Shown: positions 36,837 to 46,275 of the stretch, piece after piece | Layout of the letters: every line of letters starts with the position of its first letter | Numbering within the stretch: the stretch's first letter is position 1 | Source of the DNA: Vibrio tubiashii ATCC 19109 | GTDB taxonomy: Bacteria; Pseudomonadota; Gammaproteobacteria; Enterobacterales; Vibrionaceae | Assembly: GCF_000772105.1 (NCBI RefSeq) | Contig: NZ_CP009355.1 | Coordinates: 1,178,001 to 1,242,000, forward strand | DNA: 64,000 nt | Direction: 5' to 3' | The notes under the pieces: generated by a model | What the model was told of the DNA's origin: nothing | The model's input: the letters and a program-made list of their open reading frames with translations, nothing else | Databases searched by the model: none | Made by a program: the position numbers and the translations under genes

Positions 36837-36870
36837 TTCGCGCTCTCCTAAGGTTAACCTGATGGCATGT

Positions 36871-36888
36871 ATGTATAATTTTATACAT
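36871..36888. promoter_or_regulatory. AT-rich palindrome upstream of ravA
   Basis: ATGTATAA-TT-TTATACAT: perfect 8-bp arms in the 274-base gap between ravA and the divergent NUDIX gene. The arms contain TATAA sequences, so it could overlap a -10 element as well as being an operator. Confidence 0.4.
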
Positions 36889-37110
36889 TTGTTATCACTC
36901 TGTTACAAGTGTAATTTGAAGTTTGGACAAATCTTTATATCAGATGCAGTTTTTGCGTAACTCGTTGAAAACAATGTTTGCACTTTTGAGAGTTCTATCA
37001 CCTATAGCGTATGGGATTTTGTGAGGTATCGACGAGAATGCGCTTTATCTACGGGGAATGAGGCTGTAAGGTAACTCCTGTCTTAAGCTAGGACTAACAA
37101 TAAGAATCAA

Positions 37111-37635
37111 ATGGAAAACACAACTAAGACGATCCATTCATGGAAACGCATCTCTCTCATCGAAGAATCAATCCTCCTACCTAACGGTAAAAAAATCGCG
37201 CATACGACGATATCTCACCCTGGTGCAGCGGTGATTTTACCTATTGATGAAAATGGTCACATCATTGTTATCAATCAATACCGCCCTTCTCTTAAGAAGT
37301 GGTTATTGGAATTACCTGCGGGAACGTTGGAATCAGACGAGCCGATTGAGTCCTGCGCGCACCGAGAGCTTGAAGAAGAGACTGGTTACAGTGCTAAAAG
37401 CATGGTATCTCTAGGACAAGTAACGCCTCTTGCGGGTTTTTGTGACGAAATCCAATATCTGTTCGTTGCAAAACAGTTAACCCAAACCAAACGTTACCAA
37501 TGCGATGAAGATGAAGTCATCGACGTACTCTCATTATCAGTAGAACAACTCGAACAAAAAATCATTGATGGTGAGATCACCGATGCGAAAACTATCGCGT
37601 GTTTAAGCAAAGCAAAGCTGTGTGGATATATATAG
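37111..37635 (+). CDS. NUDIX hydrolase (ADP-ribose pyrophosphatase-like)
   Basis: It is 174 aa. The NUDIX box runs GTLESDEPIESCAHRELEEETGY, with all metal-binding glutamates. The fold around it (YRPSLKKWLLELPAG) matches the ADP-ribose/NDP-sugar pyrophosphatase branch. Start ATG 37111 has a weak AAGAA site. It is followed after 11 bases by threonine aldolase and probably shares its transcript. Confidence 0.88.
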   Translation: MENTTKTIHSWKRISLIEESILLPNGKKIAHTTISHPGAAVILPIDENGHIIVINQYRPSLKKWLLELPAGTLESDEPIESCAHRELEEETGYSAKSMVSLGQVTPLAGFCDEIQYLFVAKQLTQTKRYQCDEDEVIDVLSLSVEQLEQKIIDGEITDAKTIACLSKAKLCGYI

Positions 37636-37646
37636 GAGACAAGATT

Positions 37647-38654
37647 ATGGATTTTCGTTCAGATACGGTAACTAAGCCTACCGAGGCAATGCGCAAAGCA
37701 ATGGCCGAAGCACTTGTAGGCGATGATGTGTATGGTGACGACCCAACCGTAAACGAACTAGAGCAATGGGCAGCTGAGCGACACGGGTTTGAAGCGGCGC
37801 TCTTTACGACTTCTGGCACTCAAGCCAACTTACTCGGTCTTATGGCTCACTGTGAACGCGGCGATGAATATCTATGTGGTCAACAAGCCCACAACTATAA
37901 GTACGAAGCTGGAGGCGCTGCGGTGTTAGGTTCTATCCAGCCTCAACCGATCGAAAACAACCCAGATGGCACGTTAGATTTTACGAAACTCAAAGCCGCT
38001 ATTAAGCCTGACGATTCACACTTTGCCCGCACTAAGTTATTAAGCTTAGAAAACACCATTAACGGCAAGGTGCTACCACTCTCCTACTTGGCAGAAGCAA
38101 GAGAATTCGTCAATCAACATAACTTGTCACTTCACCTAGATGGCGCTCGCGTTTACAACGCCGCCGTCGCGCTTGATGTGGACGTCAAAGAGATTGCTCA
38201 GCACTTCGATTCGATGACGATTTGTTTATCAAAAGGCTTGTGTGCGCCTATCGGCTCTCTCCTTCTTGGTAGCAAAACCTTTATCGCCAAAGCTCGCAGG
38301 CTACGTAAAATGGTAGGTGGCGGTATGCGCCAAGCTGGCATTTTGGCATCAGCAGGTAAACTGGCATTGACTGAACAAGTCACGCAACTGAATGTTGACC
38401 ATCAAAATGCGAAGAAGTTAGCACTAGGACTAAGCGAATTAGACGGATTCCATGTGAACCCTGATTTCGTTCAAACTAATATCGTCTTTGCTAAATTGGA
38501 TGACAGTATCCAAATCAACAAGATTGCGGAACAGTTAGCTGAGGATGGAATCACTGTGTCACCGGGTAACCCGATTCGTTTCGTGACTCACAAAGACGTT
38601 TCAAGCGCTGATATCGACCTATTACTGAGTAAACTTGCGCAATACATCAAATAA
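37647..38654 (+). CDS. ltaE: Low-specificity L-threonine aldolase
   Basis: PLP enzyme cleaving L-threonine or L-allo-threonine to glycine and acetaldehyde. About 335 aa. MDFRSDTVTKPTEAM at the start, HLDGARVYNAAVAL (Asp that binds the pyridine nitrogen) and the PLP lysine in CLSKGLCAPIGS are typical. ATG 37647 has TAGGAGA upstream; the frame is open from 37599 within the NUDIX gene. Confidence 0.95.
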   Translation: MDFRSDTVTKPTEAMRKAMAEALVGDDVYGDDPTVNELEQWAAERHGFEAALFTTSGTQANLLGLMAHCERGDEYLCGQQAHNYKYEAGGAAVLGSIQPQPIENNPDGTLDFTKLKAAIKPDDSHFARTKLLSLENTINGKVLPLSYLAEAREFVNQHNLSLHLDGARVYNAAVALDVDVKEIAQHFDSMTICLSKGLCAPIGSLLLGSKTFIAKARRLRKMVGGGMRQAGILASAGKLALTEQVTQLNVDHQNAKKLALGLSELDGFHVNPDFVQTNIVFAKLDDSIQINKIAEQLAEDGITVSPGNPIRFVTHKDVSSADIDLLLSKLAQYIK

Positions 38655-38663
38655 TCTCACTTG

Positions 38664-38695
38664 AGCTTCCCCCTAGGGGAAGCTTTATTCTTTTG
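38664..38695 (+). terminator. Terminator after ltaE
   Basis: AGCTTCCCC / GGGGAAGCT with a 3-base loop, then TTTATTCTTTT. Confidence 0.85.
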
Positions 38696-38722
38696 CGTAG
38701 TCATATTGTTCGAGATGTATCT

Positions 38723-39031
38723 ATGAAACGCACCCTTCTGCTGCTATTAGCTCTCCCTTCTGTCGCATTAGCAAACAACGATTTCGGCAATCCTGAACTT
38801 GGAAAAGTCAAAGCACCAAGTTGCGTGTTTTGCCATGGTTCTGATGGCATTGCACCCAACCCTGCTTATCCGCATCTAAAAGGCCAAAATGCCCAATATC
38901 TGTATCAATCCATGAAAGATTATCAAGATGGACATCGCTCAGGCGCGTTAGCAGATATGATGAAAGCGCAACTTTCTCGCCTCAATGACCAAGATCTTAA
39001 AGATATTGCCGCCTATTTTGCTAGTCAGTAG
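38723..39031 (+). CDS. Small periplasmic class I cytochrome c
   Basis: About 102 aa. Signal peptide MKRTLLLLLALPSVALA, one heme site CVFCH with the following GSDGIAPNP, and a likely axial Met in ADMMKAQLS. It resembles cytochrome c553/c5-type electron shuttles. ATG 38723 precedes the signal peptide; the frame is open 10 codons earlier inside the terminator. Stands alone. Confidence 0.9.
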   Translation: MKRTLLLLLALPSVALANNDFGNPELGKVKAPSCVFCHGSDGIAPNPAYPHLKGQNAQYLYQSMKDYQDGHRSGALADMMKAQLSRLNDQDLKDIAAYFASQ

Positions 39032-39206
39032 TACAAGCTATAAAGTCGAATAATGATGAATATCACGATTATTGATACGTTATAACATTACCAAACGATA
39101 TCATTCGCATTATTACATGCAAGATAAGATGTATTTCATATAAATCCTATAATCGTAAGCCGAAGATCAAGTTTTCTTCTCATGCACTCATTTATAGGGA
39201 CGAACA

Positions 39207-41069
39207 ATGAAATATAGCCCATTGGCACTAGCCTTCCTGTCAGCAGTGGTTGCTTCAGGGTGTACAACACAAACTTCGAATGAAACGCCATTCGACCTAA
39301 CGATTTTACATATCAACGATCATCACTCTCATTTAGAACCTTCCACACAGAAACTCAAACTTGCGGGTCAATCGACTTACACTGAAGTGGGTGGATTTCC
39401 GGCACTGATCACCGCGCTAAATCAGCGTACAGAAGCAAACGAGAACGTATTAAAGCTTCATGCTGGTGACGCTATCTCTGGCACGCTTTACTACGCGCTA
39501 TTTAAAGGTGAAGCGGATGCGGCGATGATGAATCACGCTTGCTTTGATGCTTTTGCACTTGGTAATCATGAATTTGATGATAGTGATGCAGGGTTAGCAC
39601 AGTTCTTAGATTGGATGAATGAAGGTGAGTGCTCAAAAGAGACAGAAGTGCTCGCAGCTAACGTGATTCCTAAGCAAGGCGTCTCTCCTCTCGCAATGAA
39701 CTCTGCCAACGACTACTTTAAGCCATACACGGTAAAACAATATGGTGAGCATCAGATTGGTATCGTCGGTATTGATATTGCAGACAAGACCATGAACTCA
39801 TCAAACCCAGACGAAACTACACAGTTCTTAAACGAAGTTGAAACGGCGCAAAAATACATCGATGAATTGGTTGCTAAAGGGGTGTCGAATATCGTTTTAT
39901 TGACCCACTACCAATACTCGAACGACCTTCAGCTTGCTGAGGCTCTTACTGATGTAGACGTTATCATCGGCGGTGACTCACATACTCTATTGGGCGATTT
40001 CGCTGCTGTCGGCTTAAAGAGTGAAGGGGCTTACCCAACACTAATGAAGAACAAAGATGGCGATCAAGTATGTGTCGCTCAAGCTTGGCAATATTCACAA
40101 ATTCTTGGCGAGCTATCGGTTTCATTTGATGGCAAAGGCAAGGTAGCAGCTTGTAACGGCACGCCACATCTACTGATTGGTTCCGAGTTCAAACGCAAAG
40201 ACGAAAATGGTAAAAAGCAGACACTTGAAGGAGCTGAATTGGCCGCAGTGTTGGCTGATGTAGAAGCACAACCTAACCTTATTCAAGTTAAACCAGACGC
40301 TGCAACACAACAAACCTTATCCACGTTTACACAAAAGCTTGATGTAATGAAGGATCAAGAGATTGCACAATCTTCTGAGCTACTGTGTTACGAGCGTGTT
40401 CCTGGTCAGCAAAAACACAATGGCGCAGACGGCTGTGATACACACACTAACCTACACGGATCTCAAGTGGCCGACCTTGTCGCGCAAGCGTTCTTAGCCC
40501 AAACCAAACGCGCCGATGTTGCGATTCAAAACGGCGGTGGCGCACGTGCAAACATTCCTCAAGGTAAGTTCACCGTAGCGGGAGCCACAAAAGTGCTGCC
40601 ATTTAGCAACACCATGGTGAACCTACAAATGACGGGAGCGGAAGTTAAGAAGGTACTTAACCAAGCCGTAGACAAAGCTTACGCAGAGTATGTTGATAAC
40701 AGCGCTAAAGGCTCAGATGGTGCTTACCCTTACGCTGCCGGTATTCGATATGACGTCGACTTTAACCGACCAGAAGGGCAGCGCGTTCACAATGTAGAGG
40801 TCAAAGCTAAAGGCGATGGCAGTTGGTCTAAATTGAGCAATGACAGAGAGCTGATTGTCGTGACCAATGATTACATCGCAGGTGGTAAAGATGGCTACAT
40901 TGCCTTTGGTGAAGTCTCGGCTGATAAGTCGAAATACGAAAACACATTAAAGCTCTACACAGAGACCTTTATTGACTACGTCCGTGACCTAGCAGCAAAC
41001 GGTAAGAAGATTGAAGCTGTTGCCGAGCAAGACCGCAGCACTCAAGCATTCACTCCAAAAGCTAACTAA
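39207..41069 (+). CDS. Surface 5'-nucleotidase / NAD pyrophosphatase lipoprotein (UshA/NadN family)
   Basis: It is 620 aa. A lipobox (VVASGC, Cys19) places it in a membrane as a lipoprotein. The metallophosphatase domain has ILHINDHHSHL, LHAGDAISGTLY, ALGNHEFDD and IIGGDSHT. The C-terminal nucleotidase domain has QNGGGARANI and NDYIAGGKDGY. Family members dephosphorylate extracellular nucleotides or split NAD for salvage. The GGFPAL region and length recall NadN, but Vibrio NutA is also possible; I cannot separate them. AGGGA lies 7 bases before ATG 39207. Confidence 0.88.
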   Translation: MKYSPLALAFLSAVVASGCTTQTSNETPFDLTILHINDHHSHLEPSTQKLKLAGQSTYTEVGGFPALITALNQRTEANENVLKLHAGDAISGTLYYALFKGEADAAMMNHACFDAFALGNHEFDDSDAGLAQFLDWMNEGECSKETEVLAANVIPKQGVSPLAMNSANDYFKPYTVKQYGEHQIGIVGIDIADKTMNSSNPDETTQFLNEVETAQKYIDELVAKGVSNIVLLTHYQYSNDLQLAEALTDVDVIIGGDSHTLLGDFAAVGLKSEGAYPTLMKNKDGDQVCVAQAWQYSQILGELSVSFDGKGKVAACNGTPHLLIGSEFKRKDENGKKQTLEGAELAAVLADVEAQPNLIQVKPDAATQQTLSTFTQKLDVMKDQEIAQSSELLCYERVPGQQKHNGADGCDTHTNLHGSQVADLVAQAFLAQTKRADVAIQNGGGARANIPQGKFTVAGATKVLPFSNTMVNLQMTGAEVKKVLNQAVDKAYAEYVDNSAKGSDGAYPYAAGIRYDVDFNRPEGQRVHNVEVKAKGDGSWSKLSNDRELIVVTNDYIAGGKDGYIAFGEVSADKSKYENTLKLYTETFIDYVRDLAANGKKIEAVAEQDRSTQAFTPKAN

Positions 41070-41077
41070 GCGCAAAC

Positions 41078-41109
41078 AAAATGGCCAAGGTAAATACCTT
41101 GGCCATTTT
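41078..41109. terminator. Bidirectional terminator, nucleotidase / ppiC
   Basis: Thirteen-pair stem AAAATGGCCAAGG / CCTTGGCCATTTT with a 6-base loop between convergent genes. Confidence 0.93.
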
Positions 41110-41135
41110 TCAATCTCTAAATCAGCACAAACTGA

Positions 41136-41414
41136 TTAGGTACGATAAAGCACTTTCACCACATGCCAACCGAATTTAGTTTTCACTAGATGAGGAACCA
41201 GTGTTTCGCCAGAGAAGCAAACTTTGTCGAACTGTGGAACCATCTGACCTTTGCGAAACTCACCTAAGTCACCACCCTTTTTGCCCGATGGGCACGTTGA
41301 GTACTTCTTGGCGAGAGTTTGAAATTTAGCGCCTTTCTTAAGCTGCTTGATAATATCTTCCGCTTGCTCTTTATGCTTTACCAGAATGTGCAGAGCGGCT
41401 GCTGTATTAGCCAT
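41136..41414 (-). CDS. ppiC: Parvulin-type peptidyl-prolyl cis-trans isomerase
   Basis: It is 92 aa, almost the whole protein being one rotamase domain with [32 protein letters not shown] and [12 protein letters not shown]. No signal peptide, so cytoplasmic like E. coli PpiC (93 aa). Confidence 0.94.
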   Translation of the reverse strand: MANTAAALHILVKHKEQAEDIIKQLKKGAKFQTLAKKYSTCPSGKKGGDLGEFRKGQMVPQFDKVCFSGETLVPHLVKTKFGWHVVKVLYRT

Positions 41415-41608
41415 GTTGGTGCCTCTAAAAATGACTGAGTTTGCGCGAATTGTACCCGATTAAAGTGAGATCTTCACCCAAGCCTTTAACTTAGTAAATG
41501 ACGAATGACTATCTTATCGGCGTTTAGAAACAAATTTGATTTGCATCCATTGATCATCGGGGTAAATCCGTTACCATTTATAAAAATAGTCGCACAAACG
41601 AGAAACCC

Positions 41609-42544
41609 ATGGCAAAACCAGTTAGTAAAGCAAATCAGTCGCAAGGCATGCTGATGTTTACTTTGACCAGCAGTAATCAGTTGTTCGCCATTGGTACTCT
41701 AAAAGTTAGAGAAATTGTGCCATTTCAACCGACGACACAAATCCCCTACTCACACCACCATGTGATTGGGACCGTCACAATTCGCGATAAAACCATCCCA
41801 GTAATTAATATGCCTGCTGCGATTGGTTTTCGTCCAATTCAGCCTGAAGAGTACGACTCGTGCTATCTAATCGTTACAGACTGCTTACGTACTGTGGTTG
41901 CTTTTATGGTGCGCTCAATTGAAAAGATCATCGAGTGTGATTGGAAGTCGATCGAATCCGCGCCTAAAAGTGCGGGTTCAAACGTGTTCGTTACCGGTAT
42001 TACTCGCTTTGAAGAGCAAATCGTTCAGATGTTGGATGTCGAGTTGCTGCTATCAAAAATTTATCCGCAGTATGAATCAACTAACATTCCAATGCTTACC
42101 GATATTGAGCGCGAAAGACTTAAAGCGCTGAATATCTTACTGGTGGATGACTCTTCTATCGCCCGTAAGCAACTTTCGGATGCCCTAGACAGCATCAATA
42201 TCTCGTATCAGATATGCAATAATGGTTTAGATGCGCTTGATCTGATGCGCAGTGAAGCATCAGCTAACCGTCCCGTTGATCTACTCGTTAGTGACATCGA
42301 AATGCCAGGCTTAGACGGCTATGAGCTCGCGTTCGAGACTCAAAACGATCCTGAGCTCAAAAATAGTTATGTGATTCTTCATACTTCTCTTTCAAGTGAG
42401 ATCTGTGTTGACCGGGCACAACAAGTAGGTGCCCATGAAGCACTAGAAAAATTTAATGCGGGTGATTTGATCCAAGCTATGCTACGTGGAGCCGGCAAGC
42501 TAGAATCGGGAAATGTTCGAGAAGAAATGCCTGAAGGTGTCTGA
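41609..42544 (+). CDS. cheV: Chemotaxis coupling protein CheV (CheW-receiver)
   Basis: It is 311 aa. The CheW-like domain (about residues 10-160) links receptors to CheA. The receiver domain (about 175-300) has ILLVDDSSIARK, the phospho-acceptor Asp229 in VSDIEMPGLDG, Thr in LHTSLS and Lys in ALEKFNAGD. All catalytic residues are present, so it should be phosphorylated by CheA. ATG 41609. Confidence 0.93.
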   Translation: MAKPVSKANQSQGMLMFTLTSSNQLFAIGTLKVREIVPFQPTTQIPYSHHHVIGTVTIRDKTIPVINMPAAIGFRPIQPEEYDSCYLIVTDCLRTVVAFMVRSIEKIIECDWKSIESAPKSAGSNVFVTGITRFEEQIVQMLDVELLLSKIYPQYESTNIPMLTDIERERLKALNILLVDDSSIARKQLSDALDSINISYQICNNGLDALDLMRSEASANRPVDLLVSDIEMPGLDGYELAFETQNDPELKNSYVILHTSLSSEICVDRAQQVGAHEALEKFNAGDLIQAMLRGAGKLESGNVREEMPEGV

Positions 42545-42739
42545 TTAACATCAACTTTTATGTTGTCGCACCTGCTTAAAGCTGATTGAATGTTTCACTT
42601 ACAAATGTCAGCATATAATTATGATAAAGTTCATACTAATAATGAATAACTCACTCTAAAGTGATACTGGACAAACATCTAGATTAGAAATCCGCTACTC
42701 TTAATGTACAGGGTGTCGAGAAAAGAATATTCCTAAGAA

Positions 42740-43756
42740 ATGACAGACGACGACTTCAAGAAATCGACGGCTAACCTTAAAAAAGCTGTCCCGCTAATGA
42801 TGAAAAACCACGTAGCCGCCACACCGGCTAACTACGCTTTGTGGTACACCTACGTGGATAACGCGATTCCTCAGCTCAACCGTGAGTTAGATAGTGTCGT
42901 GGAAAATTATGGTGTCTGCCCACCTGCTGCCGGCGAACAACTCTACAACAACTATGTCGCGAGCCGTTCTGAGACCGATATGATGGAGCTACGCTCCAAT
43001 ATAGAAATATTGGTCAATGAAGTAGCTAGCTCTATGACGGACACTCTGACAGACACATCTCAATTCTCTAAGCTTATCGACAAGAGCTTTGACAATCTAG
43101 AACGTGTCGAGGGCGAGGCTGTTTCGATGGACGAAGTGATGACTGTCGTACGTCAACTTGTCGCTGAATCCAGAGAGATCAGGCATTCAACTCGCTTTCT
43201 CAATAATCAGCTAGAAACGGCAACCAAAGAGATCAACCTACTTAAGACTCAACTCGCTGAAGTACAACAAGACGCACTGTTTGATGCACTCACGAGCTTG
43301 TACAATCGCCGAGCATTCGATAACGATATCAGTACATTAACCCGCTCTGAGCAGAAAATGTGTTTGATTCTTGCTGACATTGACCACTTCAAGTCGTTTA
43401 ACGATACCTACGGTCATTTGTTTGGTGATACGGTGATAAAAGGCATTGCGCGCAGGCTTCAATTAAGTTGCCGTGACGGGATACAAGCTTATCGATTTGG
43501 TGGCGAAGAGTTTGCACTGATTGTGCCAAACAAAACGCTACGTATTGCCCGCCAGTTTGGTGAGAGCTTGCGACGAGCAGTAGAGAAGCTCTCAATCAAA
43601 GATCGCCGCACCGCACAACAGGTTGGAAACATTACTATTTCAATGGGGGTTGCTGAGCTGCAACCGGGTGAATCTGCCGAGTCTCTCATCGAGCGAGCTG
43701 ATAAGCTTCTTTATGAAGCAAAAGAACTAGGAAGAAATCGCGTGATGCCTATATAG
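42740..43756 (+). CDS. Soluble diguanylate cyclase (GGDEF)
   Basis: It is 338 aa with no membrane segment. The N-terminal 160 residues are helical (TPANYALWYTYV...NNQLETATKEINLLKTQLAEVQQDAL), the last part a likely coiled coil driving dimerisation. The GGDEF domain has DALTSLYNRRAFDND, DIDHFKSFNDTYGHLFGD and active-site GGEEF. No RxxD inhibitory site precedes it (RDGI at that position). Separate from cheV by 195 bases; co-regulation cannot be told. Confidence 0.92.
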   Translation: MTDDDFKKSTANLKKAVPLMMKNHVAATPANYALWYTYVDNAIPQLNRELDSVVENYGVCPPAAGEQLYNNYVASRSETDMMELRSNIEILVNEVASSMTDTLTDTSQFSKLIDKSFDNLERVEGEAVSMDEVMTVVRQLVAESREIRHSTRFLNNQLETATKEINLLKTQLAEVQQDALFDALTSLYNRRAFDNDISTLTRSEQKMCLILADIDHFKSFNDTYGHLFGDTVIKGIARRLQLSCRDGIQAYRFGGEEFALIVPNKTLRIARQFGESLRRAVEKLSIKDRRTAQQVGNITISMGVAELQPGESAESLIERADKLLYEAKELGRNRVMPI

Positions 43757-43772
43757 GCTAAAGAGATTGATA

Positions 43773-43806
43773 AAAAGGCCCTTAGCACACAGTGCAAGGG
43801 CCTTTT
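43773..43806. terminator. Bidirectional terminator, GGDEF / DHH genes
   Basis: AAAAGGCCCTT / AAGGGCCTTTT; the inner GCAC / GTGC can extend the stem. Confidence 0.9.
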
Positions 43807-43810
43807 AGTT

Positions 43811-44743
43811 TTAACCATCGCTAGTGATTGCACTGATTAGTTCTTGTTGGACAGCCTCTGCTTTATCATTATCAATCTGACACGTACCTGCGGCCTTATG
43901 CCCACCGCCACCGTACTTGAGCATCAACTCACCCACATTCGTTTTAGAGCTGCGATCAAAAATAGACTTCCCGGTAGCAAACACCGTGTTTTGCTTTTGA
44001 AAACCCCACATTTTATGGATAGAGATATTACATTGAGGGTAAAGCGCATAGATGATAAATCGATTACCCGCGTAGATGACCTCTTCGCCTGTTAAATCGA
44101 GAAAGATAAGATTGTCATACACCGTCGCACAACGTTGAATCTGTTCTTTAAACAGGTTTTCGTGCTCACGGTATAACTCGATACGCTCTTTGACATCAGG
44201 AAGATCGAGTAGCTCTTCAATCGTATGGCTCTTACAGTACTCAATCAAATCCATCATCAACGCATAATTGGAAATGCGAAACTCTCGAAAGCGGCCAAGG
44301 CCAGTTCGCGCATCCATCAGGAAATTCAATAGATTCCAACCCGTCGAATCCAGAACTTCATCTCGATTAAACTGAGCCGAGTCACCCTTATCGACCGCCT
44401 CCATCATATCTTCCCATTCGGCTGGAAAAAACTCTCTCCCCCCATAGTGCTCCCAAACCACCCTAGCCGCAGAAGGGGCATCTGGGTCGATAATATGATT
44501 TTCATACCTTTCTGGATTGCGCAATAATTCCGATAGGTGGTGATCAAATACAAGATGCGCCTGCTTCACATAAGGCAAGTTAGTTACAATATCATTGGAG
44601 GTTATCTCAATGACCCCATCTTGCATGTCTTTTGGGTGAACGAACTTAATGTCGTCGATAAGATCCAATTGCTTTAACAGTACTGCACACACTAGACCAT
44701 CAAAGTCGCTTCGCGTAACAAGTCGATATTTTTGCTCCGACAT
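43811..44743 (-). CDS. DHH-family phosphoesterase
   Basis: It is 310 aa. The DHH domain shows RSDFDGLVCAVLL and the metal motif VFDHHLSE; the DHHA1 domain ends in LMLKYGGGGHKAAGTCQ. Related enzymes cleave short oligonucleotides or cyclic dinucleotide products, but this subgroup's substrate is not known to me. With two diguanylate cyclases within 15 kb, a role in pGpG or nanoRNA turnover is possible but only inferred. AGGAAG lies 7 bases before ATG 44743. Confidence 0.85.
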   Translation of the reverse strand: MSEQKYRLVTRSDFDGLVCAVLLKQLDLIDDIKFVHPKDMQDGVIEITSNDIVTNLPYVKQAHLVFDHHLSELLRNPERYENHIIDPDAPSAARVVWEHYGGREFFPAEWEDMMEAVDKGDSAQFNRDEVLDSTGWNLLNFLMDARTGLGRFREFRISNYALMMDLIEYCKSHTIEELLDLPDVKERIELYREHENLFKEQIQRCATVYDNLIFLDLTGEEVIYAGNRFIIYALYPQCNISIHKMWGFQKQNTVFATGKSIFDRSSKTNVGELMLKYGGGGHKAAGTCQIDNDKAEAVQQELISAITSDG

Positions 44744-44936
44744 CTGGCACTTCCTATGCTTCGTCTTTTTATTAAAGGATACGTAATACGAACGTACTAG
44801 GCTGCTACCTATAGCTTTGTTGTATAACTCCTTTTAATTTTAGACATCACTAACCTTTTAACAAACTCTAGACAGAGTTTTTCGTTCCTTGCTCTATACT
44901 CGATATGCTACTAATTGATTCAATATAGGTTTTATT

Positions 44937-45188
44937 ATGAAGAAAACGTGTTTTGCTCTAGTTGCTGCCAGTGTTGCCGTTCTAGCAGGTTGTGCCAATG
45001 AGCCTGATGAATATGAAGTAAAAGAATACACTTCAATGGCTAATCCAGCCGCAGTGTATTGTGTGCAGCAAGGTGGTGAACTTGAGACAGTGACCGAGAA
45101 TGAAGAACGTGTCACATACTGCCAACTACCAAATGGCGAACGCGTTGAAGAGTGGGATTACTACCGCCAAAACCATAAAGAGCAATAG
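44937..45188 (+). CDS. DUF333 lipoprotein
   Basis: It is 83 aa. Signal sequence with lipobox VLAGC (Cys19). The mature part matches DUF333: NPAAVYCVQQGGELETVTE then TYCQLPNGERVEEWDYYR, with two cysteines that may form a disulfide. Function unknown; some relatives are heat-shock or acid-response lipoproteins. Confidence 0.88.
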   Translation: MKKTCFALVAASVAVLAGCANEPDEYEVKEYTSMANPAAVYCVQQGGELETVTENEERVTYCQLPNGERVEEWDYYRQNHKEQ

Positions 45189-45201
45189 ACTGGCTCAGCG
45201 G

Positions 45202-45232
45202 GGAAAGAGAGACATTCTGTCGCCCTCTTTCC
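45202..45232. terminator. Possible hairpin between convergent genes
   Basis: GGAAAGAG / CTCTTTCC with a 15-base loop; no clear T run. Confidence 0.35.
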
Positions 45233-45249
45233 TCGTAATCCATAGCGCC

Positions 45250-46086
45250 TCAGAGCTTTGACATACCTTGCCGCTCTGGATCGTATTGTCGATTGAGGCT
45301 AGTTAAGCACTGGTCCAATATTCGTAGCTGTTCTACCACTTCCATTGGTGTTGCTGAAGGACTTGTTTTCTCCACTGCATTTTCGATCAGTGCTAAGGTT
45401 TTCAAGTCACTGTGCTCAGATAAAAGTTGTTTAAGCTCTTGAATTGCCGCCATCGCGATTTGATAAGGCTGTTGCCTGACTTGCTCCAATGGTCTGGTAA
45501 AAGTTCCGCTCTTCACACCCTCTAAATAGACCCGATAAGTCGTGAGCTCATCTAGCCGCAAGAATATTTGACCCAATGGGGTGATGTGGGGATAAGGCAC
45601 ACAAACATGTGCTTCTAAAGACATAGGAATATTGAGTTTCAAGCCACTCTCTGCGCAGCGACTTTTCAACGTACGAAGTAAACCCTGCTCATCCATCAAG
45701 GTTTGTATTTCGAATATCCTTTTCAGATGATAATCATTCGAGACAAACTGGACATTCACTTCCTGCCCACTCCTACATAACTGACTTGCTATCAATTTAT
45801 CTGCGGCATTTTGGATGTTCTCGATAGTGTTGGTGGATGTGTCTTCAAGAATAATGTTCGGAGGCAGTTCACCCTCATAACAAAGCTTAAAGTAATCAAA
45901 CATAGCCCGAGCTTCGGTTTGCGTTTGCCCATCCGTCGCCCCACCACAGAATATAATCGCGCTCTGCTCAAGCTGAAGGCTTTGGATGGCTGTCGTTAAT
46001 GCTTCGACCCTTGTTCTGCCCTCAAGCGTTAGCGTATTGTTGAACAAGCGCTTACCTAGGACGAGCACCACATTAATAATGTTCAT
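45250..46086 (-). CDS. DUF218 (YdcF/ElyC-like) protein
   Basis: It is 278 aa. VVLVLGKRLFNNTLTLEGRTRVEAL, IIFCGGATDGQTQTEARAMFDYF and STNTIENIQNAADKL, then VSNDYHLKRI, are the DUF218 core, a Rossmann-like fold. It has no membrane segment, so it resembles YdcF more than SanA/ElyC. The C-terminal 80 residues are extra and helical. Function unknown. Confidence 0.85.
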   Translation of the reverse strand: MNIINVVLVLGKRLFNNTLTLEGRTRVEALTTAIQSLQLEQSAIIFCGGATDGQTQTEARAMFDYFKLCYEGELPPNIILEDTSTNTIENIQNAADKLIASQLCRSGQEVNVQFVSNDYHLKRIFEIQTLMDEQGLLRTLKSRCAESGLKLNIPMSLEAHVCVPYPHITPLGQIFLRLDELTTYRVYLEGVKSGTFTRPLEQVRQQPYQIAMAAIQELKQLLSEHSDLKTLALIENAVEKTSPSATPMEVVEQLRILDQCLTSLNRQYDPERQGMSKL

Positions 46087-46275
46087 TATTTATCCATGTC
46101 TCAATTATTCCTACTGAGTTACACATAAACTGTACAAGCATTCACTTTGTCGCTAGCTTATCAGAGGTTAATATTTTGTTAACATCCCGCATGCAAGACG
46201 TTATCTCCACTTGCGTGCCATACTTGTAAATAAAAGAGCCTGAAACACAGGCCACTACAACAGGAAGTAAAGTAT

